Shown here: one piece after another, positions 56,629 to 64,000 of the stretch
Position numbering within the stretch: the first letter of the stretch is position 1
Layout of the letters: each line of letters begins with the position of its first letter
From: Limnohabitans sp. Rim11
Lineage (GTDB): Bacteria > Pseudomonadota > Gammaproteobacteria > Burkholderiales > Burkholderiaceae_C
Direction: 5' to 3'
Length of the DNA: 64,000 nucleotides
NCBI RefSeq assembly: GCF_001269365.1
Contig: NZ_CXOM01000001.1
Location: 372,090-436,089, forward strand
Position numbers and translations under genes: made by a program
Notes under the pieces: generated by a model
The model's input: only the letters and a program-made list of their open reading frames with translations
What the model was told of the DNA's origin: nothing
Database searches by the model: none

Positions 56629-57104
56629 ACATTCGAGTAGGCGAAGGTTGGGATACGCATGCCTTGGTTGAGGGCCGACCCTTGATGTTGGGCGGAGTTC
56701 AAATACCGTTTGAAAAAGGTTTGTTAGGCCATTCCGATGCCGATGTTCTTTTGCATGCCATTACCGATGCATTGCTGGGCGCAGCCGGCTTGGGCGACAT
56801 TGGCCAACACTTTCCAGATACCGATGCCACTTACAAAGGCGCTGATTCTGCCAAGCTACTCAGAACAGCCTATGAGCACGTCAAACAACTGGGCTGGCAC
56901 TTGGTCAATGTCGATTGCACCATCGTGGCTCAAGCGCCCAAGTTGGCACCGCACCGTTCAGACATTCGGTCATCGATTGCCAAAGCCTTGGGGCTGGCTG
57001 AATCGCAAGTGAATGTCAAAGCCAAAACAGCCGAAAAAATGGGCCCCGTAGGCGAGGGCCTCAGCATGGAAGCCAGGGCTGTGGTGTTGATTCACAAGCC
57101 CTAA
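56625..57104 (+). CDS. ispF: 2-C-methyl-D-erythritol 2,4-cyclodiphosphate synthase
   Basis: A 159-residue MEP-pathway enzyme. [21 protein letters not shown] holds the metal-binding Asp and His, [25 protein letters not shown] is the core (positions about 42-66), and [14 protein letters not shown] is the C-terminal signature. It overlaps ispD by ATGA. Confidence 0.96.
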   Translation: MNIRVGEGWDTHALVEGRPLMLGGVQIPFEKGLLGHSDADVLLHAITDALLGAAGLGDIGQHFPDTDATYKGADSAKLLRTAYEHVKQLGWHLVNVDCTIVAQAPKLAPHRSDIRSSIAKALGLAESQVNVKAKTAEKMGPVGEGLSMEARAVVLIHKP

Positions 57105-57109
57105 TTTTT

Positions 57110-57880
57110 TTATTGCGCGGCCCAACCGCCATCCATGTTCCAGGCCACACCGCGAATGTTGTTGCCTGTGGCCGAGCACAAGAAAACCGCCAAGTCGCCC
57201 AACTCTTCAGGGGTGGTGAATTGCATTGAGGGTTCTTTTTCCCCCAACAGCAATTTGGTAGCTTCGTCATTAGACAAGCCCAAAGCCGCGGCTTTGGCAT
57301 CCACTTGTTTTTGAACCAAGGGCGTCAGCACCCAGCCTGGGCAGATGGCGTTGCATGTGACGCCAGATGTTGCGTTTTCTAACGCAGTGACCTTGGTCAA
57401 GCCCACAATGCCGTGCTTGGCGGCCACATAAGCCGACTTTTCGGCCGAGCCCACCAAACCATGAACCGACGCCACATTGATGATGCGGCCCCAGTTGGCT
57501 TTTTGCATGGCGGGCAACACAGCGCGAGAAGCGTGGAAGGCGCTAGACAAGTTGATGGCAATGATGGCGTCCCAGCGCTCAACTGGAAAGTTTTCTACGC
57601 GGGCGACGTGTTGAATACCGGCGTTGTTGACCAAAATATCGACACGGCCAAACTTCTCTTCGGCAAACTTCACCATGGCTTCAATTTCGGCAGGCTTGCT
57701 CATGTCTGCGCCGTGATAGACCACTTGGGCGCCCAATGCGGCAATCTCGGCCTGGGGGCCTGCGTGGTCACCAAAGCCATTCAGAACAATGTTGGCGCCT
57801 TGTTTGGCCAAAGCTTTGGCAATGCCGAGGCCAATGCCACTGGTAGAGCCGGTAACGAGTGCGGTTTTGCCTTTCAGCAT
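57110..57880 (-). CDS. 3-hydroxybutyrate dehydrogenase (SDR family)
   Basis: A 256-residue short-chain dehydrogenase. TGSTSGIGLGIAKALA binds NAD, NNAGIQHVARVE follows, and the catalytic Ser/Tyr/Lys are in NVASVHGLVGSAEKSAYVAAKHG (quoted region, residues about 137-158). C-terminal QFTTPEELGDLAVFLCS is typical of D-3-hydroxybutyrate dehydrogenases, which oxidise the PHB monomer to acetoacetate. No PHB depolymerase is nearby. Confidence 0.92.
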   Translation of the reverse strand: MLKGKTALVTGSTSGIGLGIAKALAKQGANIVLNGFGDHAGPQAEIAALGAQVVYHGADMSKPAEIEAMVKFAEEKFGRVDILVNNAGIQHVARVENFPVERWDAIIAINLSSAFHASRAVLPAMQKANWGRIINVASVHGLVGSAEKSAYVAAKHGIVGLTKVTALENATSGVTCNAICPGWVLTPLVQKQVDAKAAALGLSNDEATKLLLGEKEPSMQFTTPEELGDLAVFLCSATGNNIRGVAWNMDGGWAAQ

Positions 57881-58012
57881 GCTAATTCTCCGAATGAATG
57901 ACGTTGGGTAAAACTTAATTATGGCGCTTCAAAGCCACACAGGGCTGACGGCTCCCCGCTAAATTTAGAATAGAGGCTCTTGGCCAAGCCCCTAAGGCAG
58001 CCTTGCAACACC

Positions 58013-58924
58013 ATGTCCGAACCCACACTCGATTTTGTTCAATGCCCCGATGCGCAGGGCGGTCACCGCATGGCCTATTGGTCTTGGGGCGATCCTGCGG
58101 CCGCGCACGTGGTGTTTTGTGTCCATGGCCTCACGCGTCAGGGCCGAGACTTTGATGTGTTGGCCCAAGCCTTGGTGGCATCGGCGCAGGCAGCCAATTT
58201 GCCCCCGATCAGGGTGATTTGTCCCGATGTAGTGGGTCGCGGCAAAAGCGATTGGCTCAAAGATCCCATGGCCTATCAGTTTGCTCAGTATGCGGGCGAT
58301 ATGGCGGTGTTGCTCCAAACCCTGAATGCGCAGCGCCCCATTGAAAGGCTTGATTGGGTAGGCACCAGCATGGGCGGTGTGATTGGCATGTTGTTGGCTG
58401 CGCAGGGCTTGCCAGTGCCCATTCGACATTTAGTTTTGAACGACATTGGACCCGTGGTGTCTTGGTCTTCTATTTTGAACATGAAAAAGTACGTGGGGCA
58501 GTTTGGTCAATTTCAAACTTTGCAAGAGGCTGCCGATGCCATGTGGGAACTCTCGAAACCCTTTGGACCGCATACCAACGAGCAATGGTTGGCTTTGTCC
58601 AAGCACATGGTTCGATCTTTAGAAGCCGGTGGGTTGACTTTGCACTATGACCCTGCCATTGGCGAGCCTGTGCGCGCCGTCACCCAAGAACAAGCCCAAG
58701 CCGGCGAGGCCACACTTTGGCAGGTTTACGACGTGATTCAATCTAAAACCTTGCTGATTCATGGCGCGGAGTCTGAACTCTTGAGCCCTGCTGCCGTGAC
58801 GGAAATGTCGCAACGTGGCCCGCGTGTGCAGGTAGCTACCGTAGAAGGTGTAGGCCACGCACCCACCTTGGTTCATAACGATCAAATAGACATCGTTCGC
58901 ACATTTTTAGGCGTGCATGCATGA
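58013..58924 (+). CDS. Alpha/beta-fold hydrolase (Ser nucleophile)
   Basis: A 303-residue alpha/beta hydrolase. The oxyanion VHGLTRQGRDFD is near residue 35, the nucleophile elbow VGTSMGGVIGM is near 118, Asp is likely in HGAESELLS and His in EGVGHAPTL. Start at 58013; an in-frame start at 57980 is less likely. It overlaps relA by ATGA. Function is not known. The upstream region has a TAGAAT -10-like hexamer at 57966-57971. Confidence 0.87.
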   Translation: MSEPTLDFVQCPDAQGGHRMAYWSWGDPAAAHVVFCVHGLTRQGRDFDVLAQALVASAQAANLPPIRVICPDVVGRGKSDWLKDPMAYQFAQYAGDMAVLLQTLNAQRPIERLDWVGTSMGGVIGMLLAAQGLPVPIRHLVLNDIGPVVSWSSILNMKKYVGQFGQFQTLQEAADAMWELSKPFGPHTNEQWLALSKHMVRSLEAGGLTLHYDPAIGEPVRAVTQEQAQAGEATLWQVYDVIQSKTLLIHGAESELLSPAAVTEMSQRGPRVQVATVEGVGHAPTLVHNDQIDIVRTFLGVHA

Positions 58925-61113
58925 GTGTTGATTTGGCAGACGTGCTGGTTCGTGCAAGAGCTTTTGCCGAACCCTTCTTGTCCGGTGAGTCTTTAGACAC
59001 CGGCGAGAACATGCTCGCTCATGCGGATGCAGTGGTCGCCATTTTGGACACCATGAACAGCGGTGACGACGTCAAGGCTGCCAGCTATTTGGTTTATGCA
59101 TGTCCGCACTTGAGTCGCCCGCAAGAGGTCATTGCCAAAACATTTGGCCATGAGTTTGCCTCCTTGGCGGTAGAAACCACCAAGTTGGTAGAAGTGCAAA
59201 GAATTTCTCGCGCGGCTTCTTCGGCAGCCCAACTTCAGGACGATCCCAGAGCGCAAACTGAAAACGTCCGCAAAATGTTGTTGGCGTTTAGCAAAGATTT
59301 GCGCGTCATCATGCTGCGCTTGGCTTCGCGTTTGCAAACGCTGCGCTATTTTGCAAGTGCCAAAATAGAAGTGCCTGCGTCATTGGCCAAAGAATCTTTG
59401 CAAGTGTTTGCACCCTTGGCCAATCGCTTGGGTATTTGGGAAATTAAATGGGAATTGGAAGATTTGTCTTTCCGATTTTTAGAGCCAGACACGTACAAAA
59501 ATATTGCCAAACTGCTGCATGAAAAAAGGGTAGAGCGCGAGAGCAATATGCTGGTGTTGCGTGAAAAGCTTCAATCTGAGTTGGCCGCGCAAAACATACC
59601 CGCGTATGTGCAAGGTCGTCCCAAGCACATCTACAGCATTGTCAAAAAAATGCGCGGCAAGTCGCTTGATTTTTCGCAGGTGTTTGACATTCGCGCCATG
59701 CGTGTCATTGTGCCCACTGTGGCCGATTGTTATGAGGCACTCAGTTGGGTGCACTCGCGCTTTGTACCCATTGCTTCAGAGTTTGATGATTACATTGCCA
59801 AGCCCAAAAGCAATGGTTATCAATCCTTGCACACTGTGGTGCGAGATGAAGCAGGACGTCCTATCGAAGTTCAAATTCGCACGCAGGCCATGCACGACCA
59901 TGCCGAAAACGGCGTGGCTGCGCACTGGGCTTACAAAGAGGCGGGTGCCAAGGGTTATGTGGGTGTCAGTGCCAACAGCGATTACGACGCCAAGATCGCC
60001 GTGTTGCGGCAGTTGCTGGCTTGGGAGAGGGAGATGTCTTCCGAGGCCTTGAATGCGTCGGATAGTGTGGTTGCAGAAAAAAATACATCTACTGAAGTAG
60101 ATGGCGCTGCGTTGTTTGACGACCGCATTTATGTGCTCACGCCCAACGCCGCCATTGTCGAATTGCCCAAGGGCGCTACGCCCATCGATTTTGCTTATAC
60201 CGTGCATACCAATTTGGGTCACCGATGCCGCGGTGCCAAAGCCGATGGTGTGATGATTCCTTTGAATACGCCACTGCAAAACGGTCAAACGGTGGAAGTC
60301 ACTACGGTGAAGGAGGGCGGGCCGTCGCGCGATTGGTTGAACACCGAGTTGGGCTTTTTGGTCAGTCACCGTGCGCGCGCCAAAGTGCGTGCTTGGTTCA
60401 ACGCGCAGATTGCCCACGAAAACATTGCCAAGGGCCGTGAAGCTGTCGAAAAGCTTTTGCAGCGCGAAGGCAAGACCGCCATCAAGCTAGAAGATTTGGC
60501 ATCTGACTTGGGATTCAAGTCGGCCGAAGCGCTGTTTGAAATGGTTGGCAAAGACGAGTTTTCTTTGCGGACCATTGAAGTTTTTTTAAGGCCCCCCGAG
60601 CCTGTGATGCAAGCCGACGAATTTTTGTTGCTCAAAAAATCGCGTGTGGTGCCGCCCAAATCTCAGTCGGGTGTGTTGGTGGTGGGGGTTGATTCGTTGC
60701 TCACCCAATTGTCCAAATGCTGCCGGCCTGCGCCCCCCGATTTGATCTGCGGTTTTGTCACGCGCGGCAAGGGCGTCAGCATTCACCGTGCAGACTGCCA
60801 TCAGTTTCAGGGGCTTTTGGCCAAGCATGGCGAGCGGGTCATTGAGGTCCGTTGGGGCTTGCAAAAACCAGGTCAAACTTTGTTGTATCCGGTCGAGGTT
60901 TCAGTAGAAGCTTCTGATAGACCGGGCCTTCTGCGCGATATTTCTGAGGTCTTTGCCAAGGAGAAAATGAATGTGGTGGGGGTTCAAACCCGGTCGGTTA
61001 AGGGTTCGGCTTGGATGACCTTCACGGTGGAGGTGGCCGATGCTTCTCTCTTAAAAAGGGTGATGCAGATCGTTAAATCCGTGTCTGGGGTGGGTTTGGT
61101 CAAACGCAATTAA
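58921..61113 (+). CDS. relA: (p)ppGpp synthetase RelA
   Basis: A 730-residue RelA/SpoT homologue. The N-terminal HD hydrolase region is degenerate (the HD pair is replaced in LVYACPHLSR), and the synthetase domain has the EFDD motif (about 287) and IAKPKSNGYQSLHTVV. EFDD is characteristic of synthetase-only RelA; bifunctional SpoT has RxKD. A TGS domain (about 395-460), a Cys/His zinc-like segment (CCRPAPPDLICGFVTRGKG) and a C-terminal ACT domain follow. So it should respond to uncharged tRNA on ribosomes; a SpoT should be elsewhere. Confidence 0.94.
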   Translation: MSVDLADVLVRARAFAEPFLSGESLDTGENMLAHADAVVAILDTMNSGDDVKAASYLVYACPHLSRPQEVIAKTFGHEFASLAVETTKLVEVQRISRAASSAAQLQDDPRAQTENVRKMLLAFSKDLRVIMLRLASRLQTLRYFASAKIEVPASLAKESLQVFAPLANRLGIWEIKWELEDLSFRFLEPDTYKNIAKLLHEKRVERESNMLVLREKLQSELAAQNIPAYVQGRPKHIYSIVKKMRGKSLDFSQVFDIRAMRVIVPTVADCYEALSWVHSRFVPIASEFDDYIAKPKSNGYQSLHTVVRDEAGRPIEVQIRTQAMHDHAENGVAAHWAYKEAGAKGYVGVSANSDYDAKIAVLRQLLAWEREMSSEALNASDSVVAEKNTSTEVDGAALFDDRIYVLTPNAAIVELPKGATPIDFAYTVHTNLGHRCRGAKADGVMIPLNTPLQNGQTVEVTTVKEGGPSRDWLNTELGFLVSHRARAKVRAWFNAQIAHENIAKGREAVEKLLQREGKTAIKLEDLASDLGFKSAEALFEMVGKDEFSLRTIEVFLRPPEPVMQADEFLLLKKSRVVPPKSQSGVLVVGVDSLLTQLSKCCRPAPPDLICGFVTRGKGVSIHRADCHQFQGLLAKHGERVIEVRWGLQKPGQTLLYPVEVSVEASDRPGLLRDISEVFAKEKMNVVGVQTRSVKGSAWMTFTVEVADASLLKRVMQIVKSVSGVGLVKRN

Positions 61114-61150
61114 GGTTCAGGGCAGGGGAAATTAACGCTTTTTTTGATGC

Positions 61151-61156
61151 TACAAT
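61151..61156 (+). promoter_or_regulatory. -10 element of tRNA-Val(GAC)
   Basis: TACAAT lies 15 bases before the tRNA 5' end. TTAACG at 61132-61137 is too close for a usual -35 (13-base spacer). Confidence 0.55.
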
Positions 61157-61171
61157 GCGGGCTGAATTTGT

Positions 61172-61248
61172 AGGCGCGTAGCTCAGCTGGTTAGAGCACC
61201 ACCTTGACATGGTGGGGGTCGTTGGTTCGAGTCCAATCGCGCCTACCA
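61172..61248 (+). tRNA. tRNA-Val (anticodon GAC)
   Basis: A 77-base cloverleaf: AGGCGCG pairs with CGCGCCT, D arm TAGCTCAGCTGGTTAGAGC, anticodon stem CCACC/GGTGG with loop TTGACAT, T loop GTTCGAG, and encoded CCA. It is the second valine isoacceptor in the window. Confidence 0.97.
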
Positions 61249-61265
61249 ACATTCTTCTGTACATC

Positions 61266-61297
61266 AAGCACCTAGTGGCAACACTCGGTGCTTTTTT
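61266..61297 (+). terminator. Rho-independent terminator of tRNA-Val(GAC)
   Basis: AAGCACC/GGTGCTT (7 bp), a T-C mismatch, AGTG/CACT (4 bp) and a GCAA loop, followed by six T. The palindromic element starts at the last T. Confidence 0.9.
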
Positions 61298-61454
61298 AAT
61301 TAAATGGGGTCAGATCAACATTAATTTCCAATCTAAAGGGCAAAAGGCAAAGGGGGGCTTCCTCATACTGGAGTACCAGAAATCGTTCAGCCCCCCTTTG
61401 CCTTTTGCCCTTTAGATTGACAAAAATTAATGTTGATCTGACCCCATTTAATTA
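61297..61454. repeat. 158-bp near-perfect palindromic element
   Basis: Two inverted arms of 61 paired bases. The outer 31 bases (61297-61327 with 61424-61454) are exact; then 2 versus 5 unpaired bases; the inner 30 bases (61330-61359 with 61389-61418) are exact; the loop is 29 bases (61360-61388). The outer arm contains AATGGGGTCAGATCAACATT and the inner arm is purine rich (AAAGGGCAAAAGGCAAAGGG). There is no ORF. It looks like a MITE or another non-autonomous element; no clear target duplication is seen. Confidence 0.9.
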
Positions 61455-61474
61455 TTTCCCCCCCCCAAAAAAAG

Positions 61475-63922
61475 TCAGTTGATGACGATCAAGTTGCCCT
61501 CGATCAGCATCTGCGCACGTTCTTGCATTTCCTCTGTGGCCAGTTTCAGTTGACTTCTTAGCAAGCGCTTTGCGTGTTTATCGAGCAAACCCGATTGTTC
61601 AATATCGCCAAACAACCAATTGAACAGAAGTGCCCAGCTTATGGCGCTGTCTTTAGTGACTTTGGTTAGATCAATGATGACGGCAGCATAGTTGCTGGGC
61701 ATGTTGAGCTTCAGCGTTTGCTGTAAGGCTATGCGGAACGATGTTGCTTGCAATGCGGCTGTGTTCAAGGCCATGGCGATGTCTACTCTTGTGGCTTCTG
61801 ATGGGGCTGTTTTTAAAGTGCTATCCTCATTTTTCAGAGTGGCGGTTTGAACTGGCTTTGATGTAGTTTTTGAACTTCGAATCATTTCATCCAAAGTTGG
61901 AGCTTGCTTGCGCAAAAAGGCTGGAATTTCAATGTCGTCCATTCCCGCAGAGGCCATGCCGTCTACTTTGGATGCGGCTTGTGTGCGGTTGGTGCGCCAC
62001 ACACTGGGGGTATTCAGGCGGCCATAATCGCCGCCTAAGCTTGAAGCGGACAAGCTGTCGGAAATCTCAAAGGGTTCTGAGTGACAACTCATTCGCATGA
62101 CAGACAAGACGGGCGCTGCTCGTGTGACAGAACCATACCCACCAAACCCAGCCGCCTGCATTTGCGCCACTTGTTGTAACTGAGGCAAACCATCTGCCTT
62201 GTTTTCTTCAGCACGTTCGTGCAGCAAGAACAGATTGGTGTGTTGGGTCACCAACTGGTATTTCATGGCCAAGGACTGGGCCAGTTTGGTGTCCGCTTTG
62301 CTTTCTGTGAGTTCGCCTATTTGAGCTGCTGCGCAAAGCCTTGCCACTATGCCTTCGGTATCCCAAGTGATGCTGGTGGGTTTGGCGCTGCTGACTTCTT
62401 GCTCAACTTCTTTGACCAAAGTTTTGCAAATGAGGACAGGGGGCTTTTCTGTTTTAGCGGGCAGTCGGGCAAACAAGTGGACCGTTTCGCCATCGATCAA
62501 TTGAGGGGGCAGGGTGCTGGCCCATTCGTGGGTTTTGTTTTTCTCTTCAATGGCATTCCACTTGATGGCAAAGCGTACTTCTTGTGCACTTCGCATTCTT
62601 GTGAGCATGCGATCTACTGCGCTGCGCATGTCTTCACTGGGCGTGACAAACTCACAAGAACCGCCTGTGTCTTTGGCCAGTTCGCGTAGCAAACTTTCGG
62701 CAGGTGCACTTCCCACGCCAATGGTGTAGACGCGGTGACCGCTGATGCGAGCGGACGCCAAAATGTTTTCAATGTTCCAAACATCGCCATCGGTAATGAG
62801 CAAAACATCGGCTGAATCTGTTACTTCGGGGTTGTTGCGCGCTCTGCCATTGGCGTTCATATTGAACACATCGGTCATGGCCATGCCCAACTCGGTGCCG
62901 CCCAAGTCGGCCTCTGTTTTGTCGATGGTGCTGAGCAAGGTTTGAATGCGCTCGCTATAGGCCATCGTCATCTTTTTGGTGACGCGGTCTATGCTGCTGC
63001 CAAAGCGTGTATAGGCAAAGCTGTCTTCTTCATTCAGTTGCTTGAACAGGTGCTTAAGAGCCACGCGCGCTTGGTTCATGCTGTCGCCAGCCATGGAGCC
63101 CGAGCAATCTAAGAGCACTTTGAGCCTTAATGCGCTAGGCTTTGCGTTGGGCAGTTTGGGGCAGAAACTGGTAATGATGGCCGTGGTGTTGCTGCCTTCT
63201 GTGTCTGGGCCAGCGATGCAAAAGGATTCGCCTTCAAGGTCTTCAATGAGCAATACAAAGTCGCGGTCTAGGAAGGCTTGCTTGCCCAATTGCACGTTGA
63301 TGCCATCAAAAGTTTTGCTTGTTTTGATGGGGTGAGTGGGGCTGCTCACAATGCCTTTGGCCGCAGTCCCCTTGATGTCTAAGGTCATGAAGAAGCCGTA
63401 TTCCACCAAGCCGCTGGTAGCCGTGGTTTGGTGCGACGGCAGTTGGCCTTGTGTGTGCTGGTCGCCATAGCGCGGTGCAATGGTGGTTGGAATGCTGAGC
63501 CTGATGCGGTCAGTTTCAAAGTTGAGCAACTGGGCGTATTCAATTTCAATGACGGCTGTTTCGCCGGGCAATAAGTTGCCCAAGTTGGCGGTGTACAGGC
63601 CGCGGCCAGAGCGTTCCACCATGATGGGGGAGTCGCCGTTGTCAATGGCCTCTTCGTATTGTTTGACGGCTTGTTTCTTTTCTATGACTGTGCCGTTCAG
63701 TCTTTTGCCGTTGAGTTCAACCGCTAGGTTTAATAGTGTGGCGCCCCAGGCCAATGGAAACGTGTAGACGGTTTCCAGAGTTTGGTCTGTGCTGTTGGTG
63801 TAGGTTTGTCTTACCTTCATTCGCAAAAGTAAGCCATCTAGTTTGCCGTGCACGTGCACAGATTTCATGGCGACTTCTTCGCCGTCGCAGGTGAGGGTGC
63901 AGTTTTCTTGTTCTTCGTACAT
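61475..63922 (-). CDS. VIT and VWA domain-containing protein
   Basis: An 815-residue protein of the inter-alpha-trypsin-inhibitor-like group. The VIT domain is at about 1-130 (MKSVHVHGKLDGLLLRMKVRQ, YTFPLAWGATLLNLAVELNG), a VWA domain is at about 265-440 with the MIDAS motif LLDCSGSMAGDS (DxSxS), and a polar C-terminal region follows. There is no signal peptide or membrane segment, so it seems cytoplasmic, unlike many VIT-VWA proteins. Its role is not known. Another gene ends 2 bases before its ATG on the same strand. Confidence 0.9.
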   Translation of the reverse strand: MYEEQENCTLTCDGEEVAMKSVHVHGKLDGLLLRMKVRQTYTNSTDQTLETVYTFPLAWGATLLNLAVELNGKRLNGTVIEKKQAVKQYEEAIDNGDSPIMVERSGRGLYTANLGNLLPGETAVIEIEYAQLLNFETDRIRLSIPTTIAPRYGDQHTQGQLPSHQTTATSGLVEYGFFMTLDIKGTAAKGIVSSPTHPIKTSKTFDGINVQLGKQAFLDRDFVLLIEDLEGESFCIAGPDTEGSNTTAIITSFCPKLPNAKPSALRLKVLLDCSGSMAGDSMNQARVALKHLFKQLNEEDSFAYTRFGSSIDRVTKKMTMAYSERIQTLLSTIDKTEADLGGTELGMAMTDVFNMNANGRARNNPEVTDSADVLLITDGDVWNIENILASARISGHRVYTIGVGSAPAESLLRELAKDTGGSCEFVTPSEDMRSAVDRMLTRMRSAQEVRFAIKWNAIEEKNKTHEWASTLPPQLIDGETVHLFARLPAKTEKPPVLICKTLVKEVEQEVSSAKPTSITWDTEGIVARLCAAAQIGELTESKADTKLAQSLAMKYQLVTQHTNLFLLHERAEENKADGLPQLQQVAQMQAAGFGGYGSVTRAAPVLSVMRMSCHSEPFEISDSLSASSLGGDYGRLNTPSVWRTNRTQAASKVDGMASAGMDDIEIPAFLRKQAPTLDEMIRSSKTTSKPVQTATLKNEDSTLKTAPSEATRVDIAMALNTAALQATSFRIALQQTLKLNMPSNYAAVIIDLTKVTKDSAISWALLFNWLFGDIEQSGLLDKHAKRLLRSQLKLATEEMQERAQMLIEGNLIVIN

Positions 63923-63924
63923 GG

Positions 63925-64000
63925 TTAGGCCTTGATTTCTTGAATGGTTTTCATGACTGCTTTAACGAGCGCGCGGATTTGCTCTGGGCTCATGTCGGCT
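63925..64000 (-). CDS. C-terminal fragment of an unidentified gene
   Basis: An open frame enters from the right edge and ends at TAA (63927-63925). The last 22 residues read MSPEQIRALVKAVMKTIQEI followed by Lys-Ala. It could be the end of a longer protein or a very short ORF from the ATG. Its stop is 2 bases before the VIT-VWA ATG, so the two are an operon. Too short to assign a family. Confidence 0.6.
   Translation of the reverse strand, partial: ADMSPEQIRALVKAVMKTIQEIKA

Noticed and set aside
1-64000. CRISPR arrays, insertion sequences with transposases, prophage, toxin-antitoxin or defence genes
   Set aside because: No regular spacer-repeat pattern and no transposase, integrase, phage or defence signatures were seen among the proteins; the only mobile-looking item is the 158-bp palindrome.

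Overview
The window looks like a chromosomal segment of a planktonic or aquatic member of the Burkholderiales, most likely family Comamonadaceae (Limnohabitans/Rhodoferax type). The reasons are the gene orders (HU - tRNA-Val - ppiD; ccoI-ccoS-ccoNOQP-ccoG-ccoH-fnr-hemN; surE-pcm-nlpD-rlmD; uvrC-pgsA; ispD-ispF; zapB-zapA-6S RNA), an EF-P of the Arg32/EarP type, many Bug/TTT- and PHB-type metabolic genes, and moderate GC content. This placement is inferred from gene content only. No transposase, integrase, CRISPR array, plasmid or phage gene is seen. The window is mostly core genome.

Layout. 1-12 kb: the end of an ion transporter, glyoxylate/hydroxypyruvate reductase, rmuC, an MFS exporter, a LOG-family protein, the earP-efp pair (translation of polyproline), divergent uvrC, then pgsA, an EamA transporter and a tartrate/D-malate dehydrogenase. 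11.7-14.5 kb: an HU gene behind a structured leader, tRNA-Val(UAC), ppiD and tRNA-His. 14.5-28.3 kb: an S9 peptidase, a quinone oxidoreductase, surE-pcm-nlpD-rlmD (with no rpoS between nlpD and rlmD), a BI-1 membrane protein, a GlcG/HbpS protein, ilvD, lgt, a Bug solute receptor and malonyl-CoA synthetase.

28.3-40.6 kb is a micro-oxic respiration island: a universal stress protein, the copper ATPase ccoI, ccoS, the cbb3 oxidase ccoNOQP, its assembly factors ccoG and ccoH, a small Cys-tailed membrane protein, the oxygen sensor Fnr, hemN and two TauE/SafE-type membrane proteins. FNR-type palindromes stand before usp/ccoI, ccoN and hemN, so the island appears to be one Fnr regulon that includes its own regulator. 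40.6-41.4 kb holds 6S RNA, zapA and a zapB-like gene. 41.5-47.2 kb is a vitamin B12 uptake operon behind a cobalamin riboswitch (TonB receptor, two BtuF-like binding proteins, BtuC, BtuD). The receptor gene is visibly AT-richer than its surroundings.

47.2-64 kb: nth, a PLP aminotransferase, an alpha/beta hydrolase, a PhoD-type phosphatase, serB, mfd, ispDF, 3-hydroxybutyrate dehydrogenase, another alpha/beta hydrolase, relA, tRNA-Val(GAC), a 158-bp near-perfect palindromic element, and a VIT/VWA-domain protein that follows a gene cut off by the window edge.

The observations I would follow first are: (1) the HU leader, which has a consensus sigma70 promoter, an 18-codon upstream ORF, and a terminator-like hairpin overlapping that ORF's stop and ending just before the HU ribosome binding site; (2) the 158-bp palindrome at 61.3 kb; (3) the missing rpoS; (4) the small Cys-tailed membrane protein in the cbb3 island; (5) the tandem BtuF paralogues, one without a signal peptide. 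I do not see a clear-cut new multi-gene system; the HU leader is the best candidate for an undescribed regulatory device.
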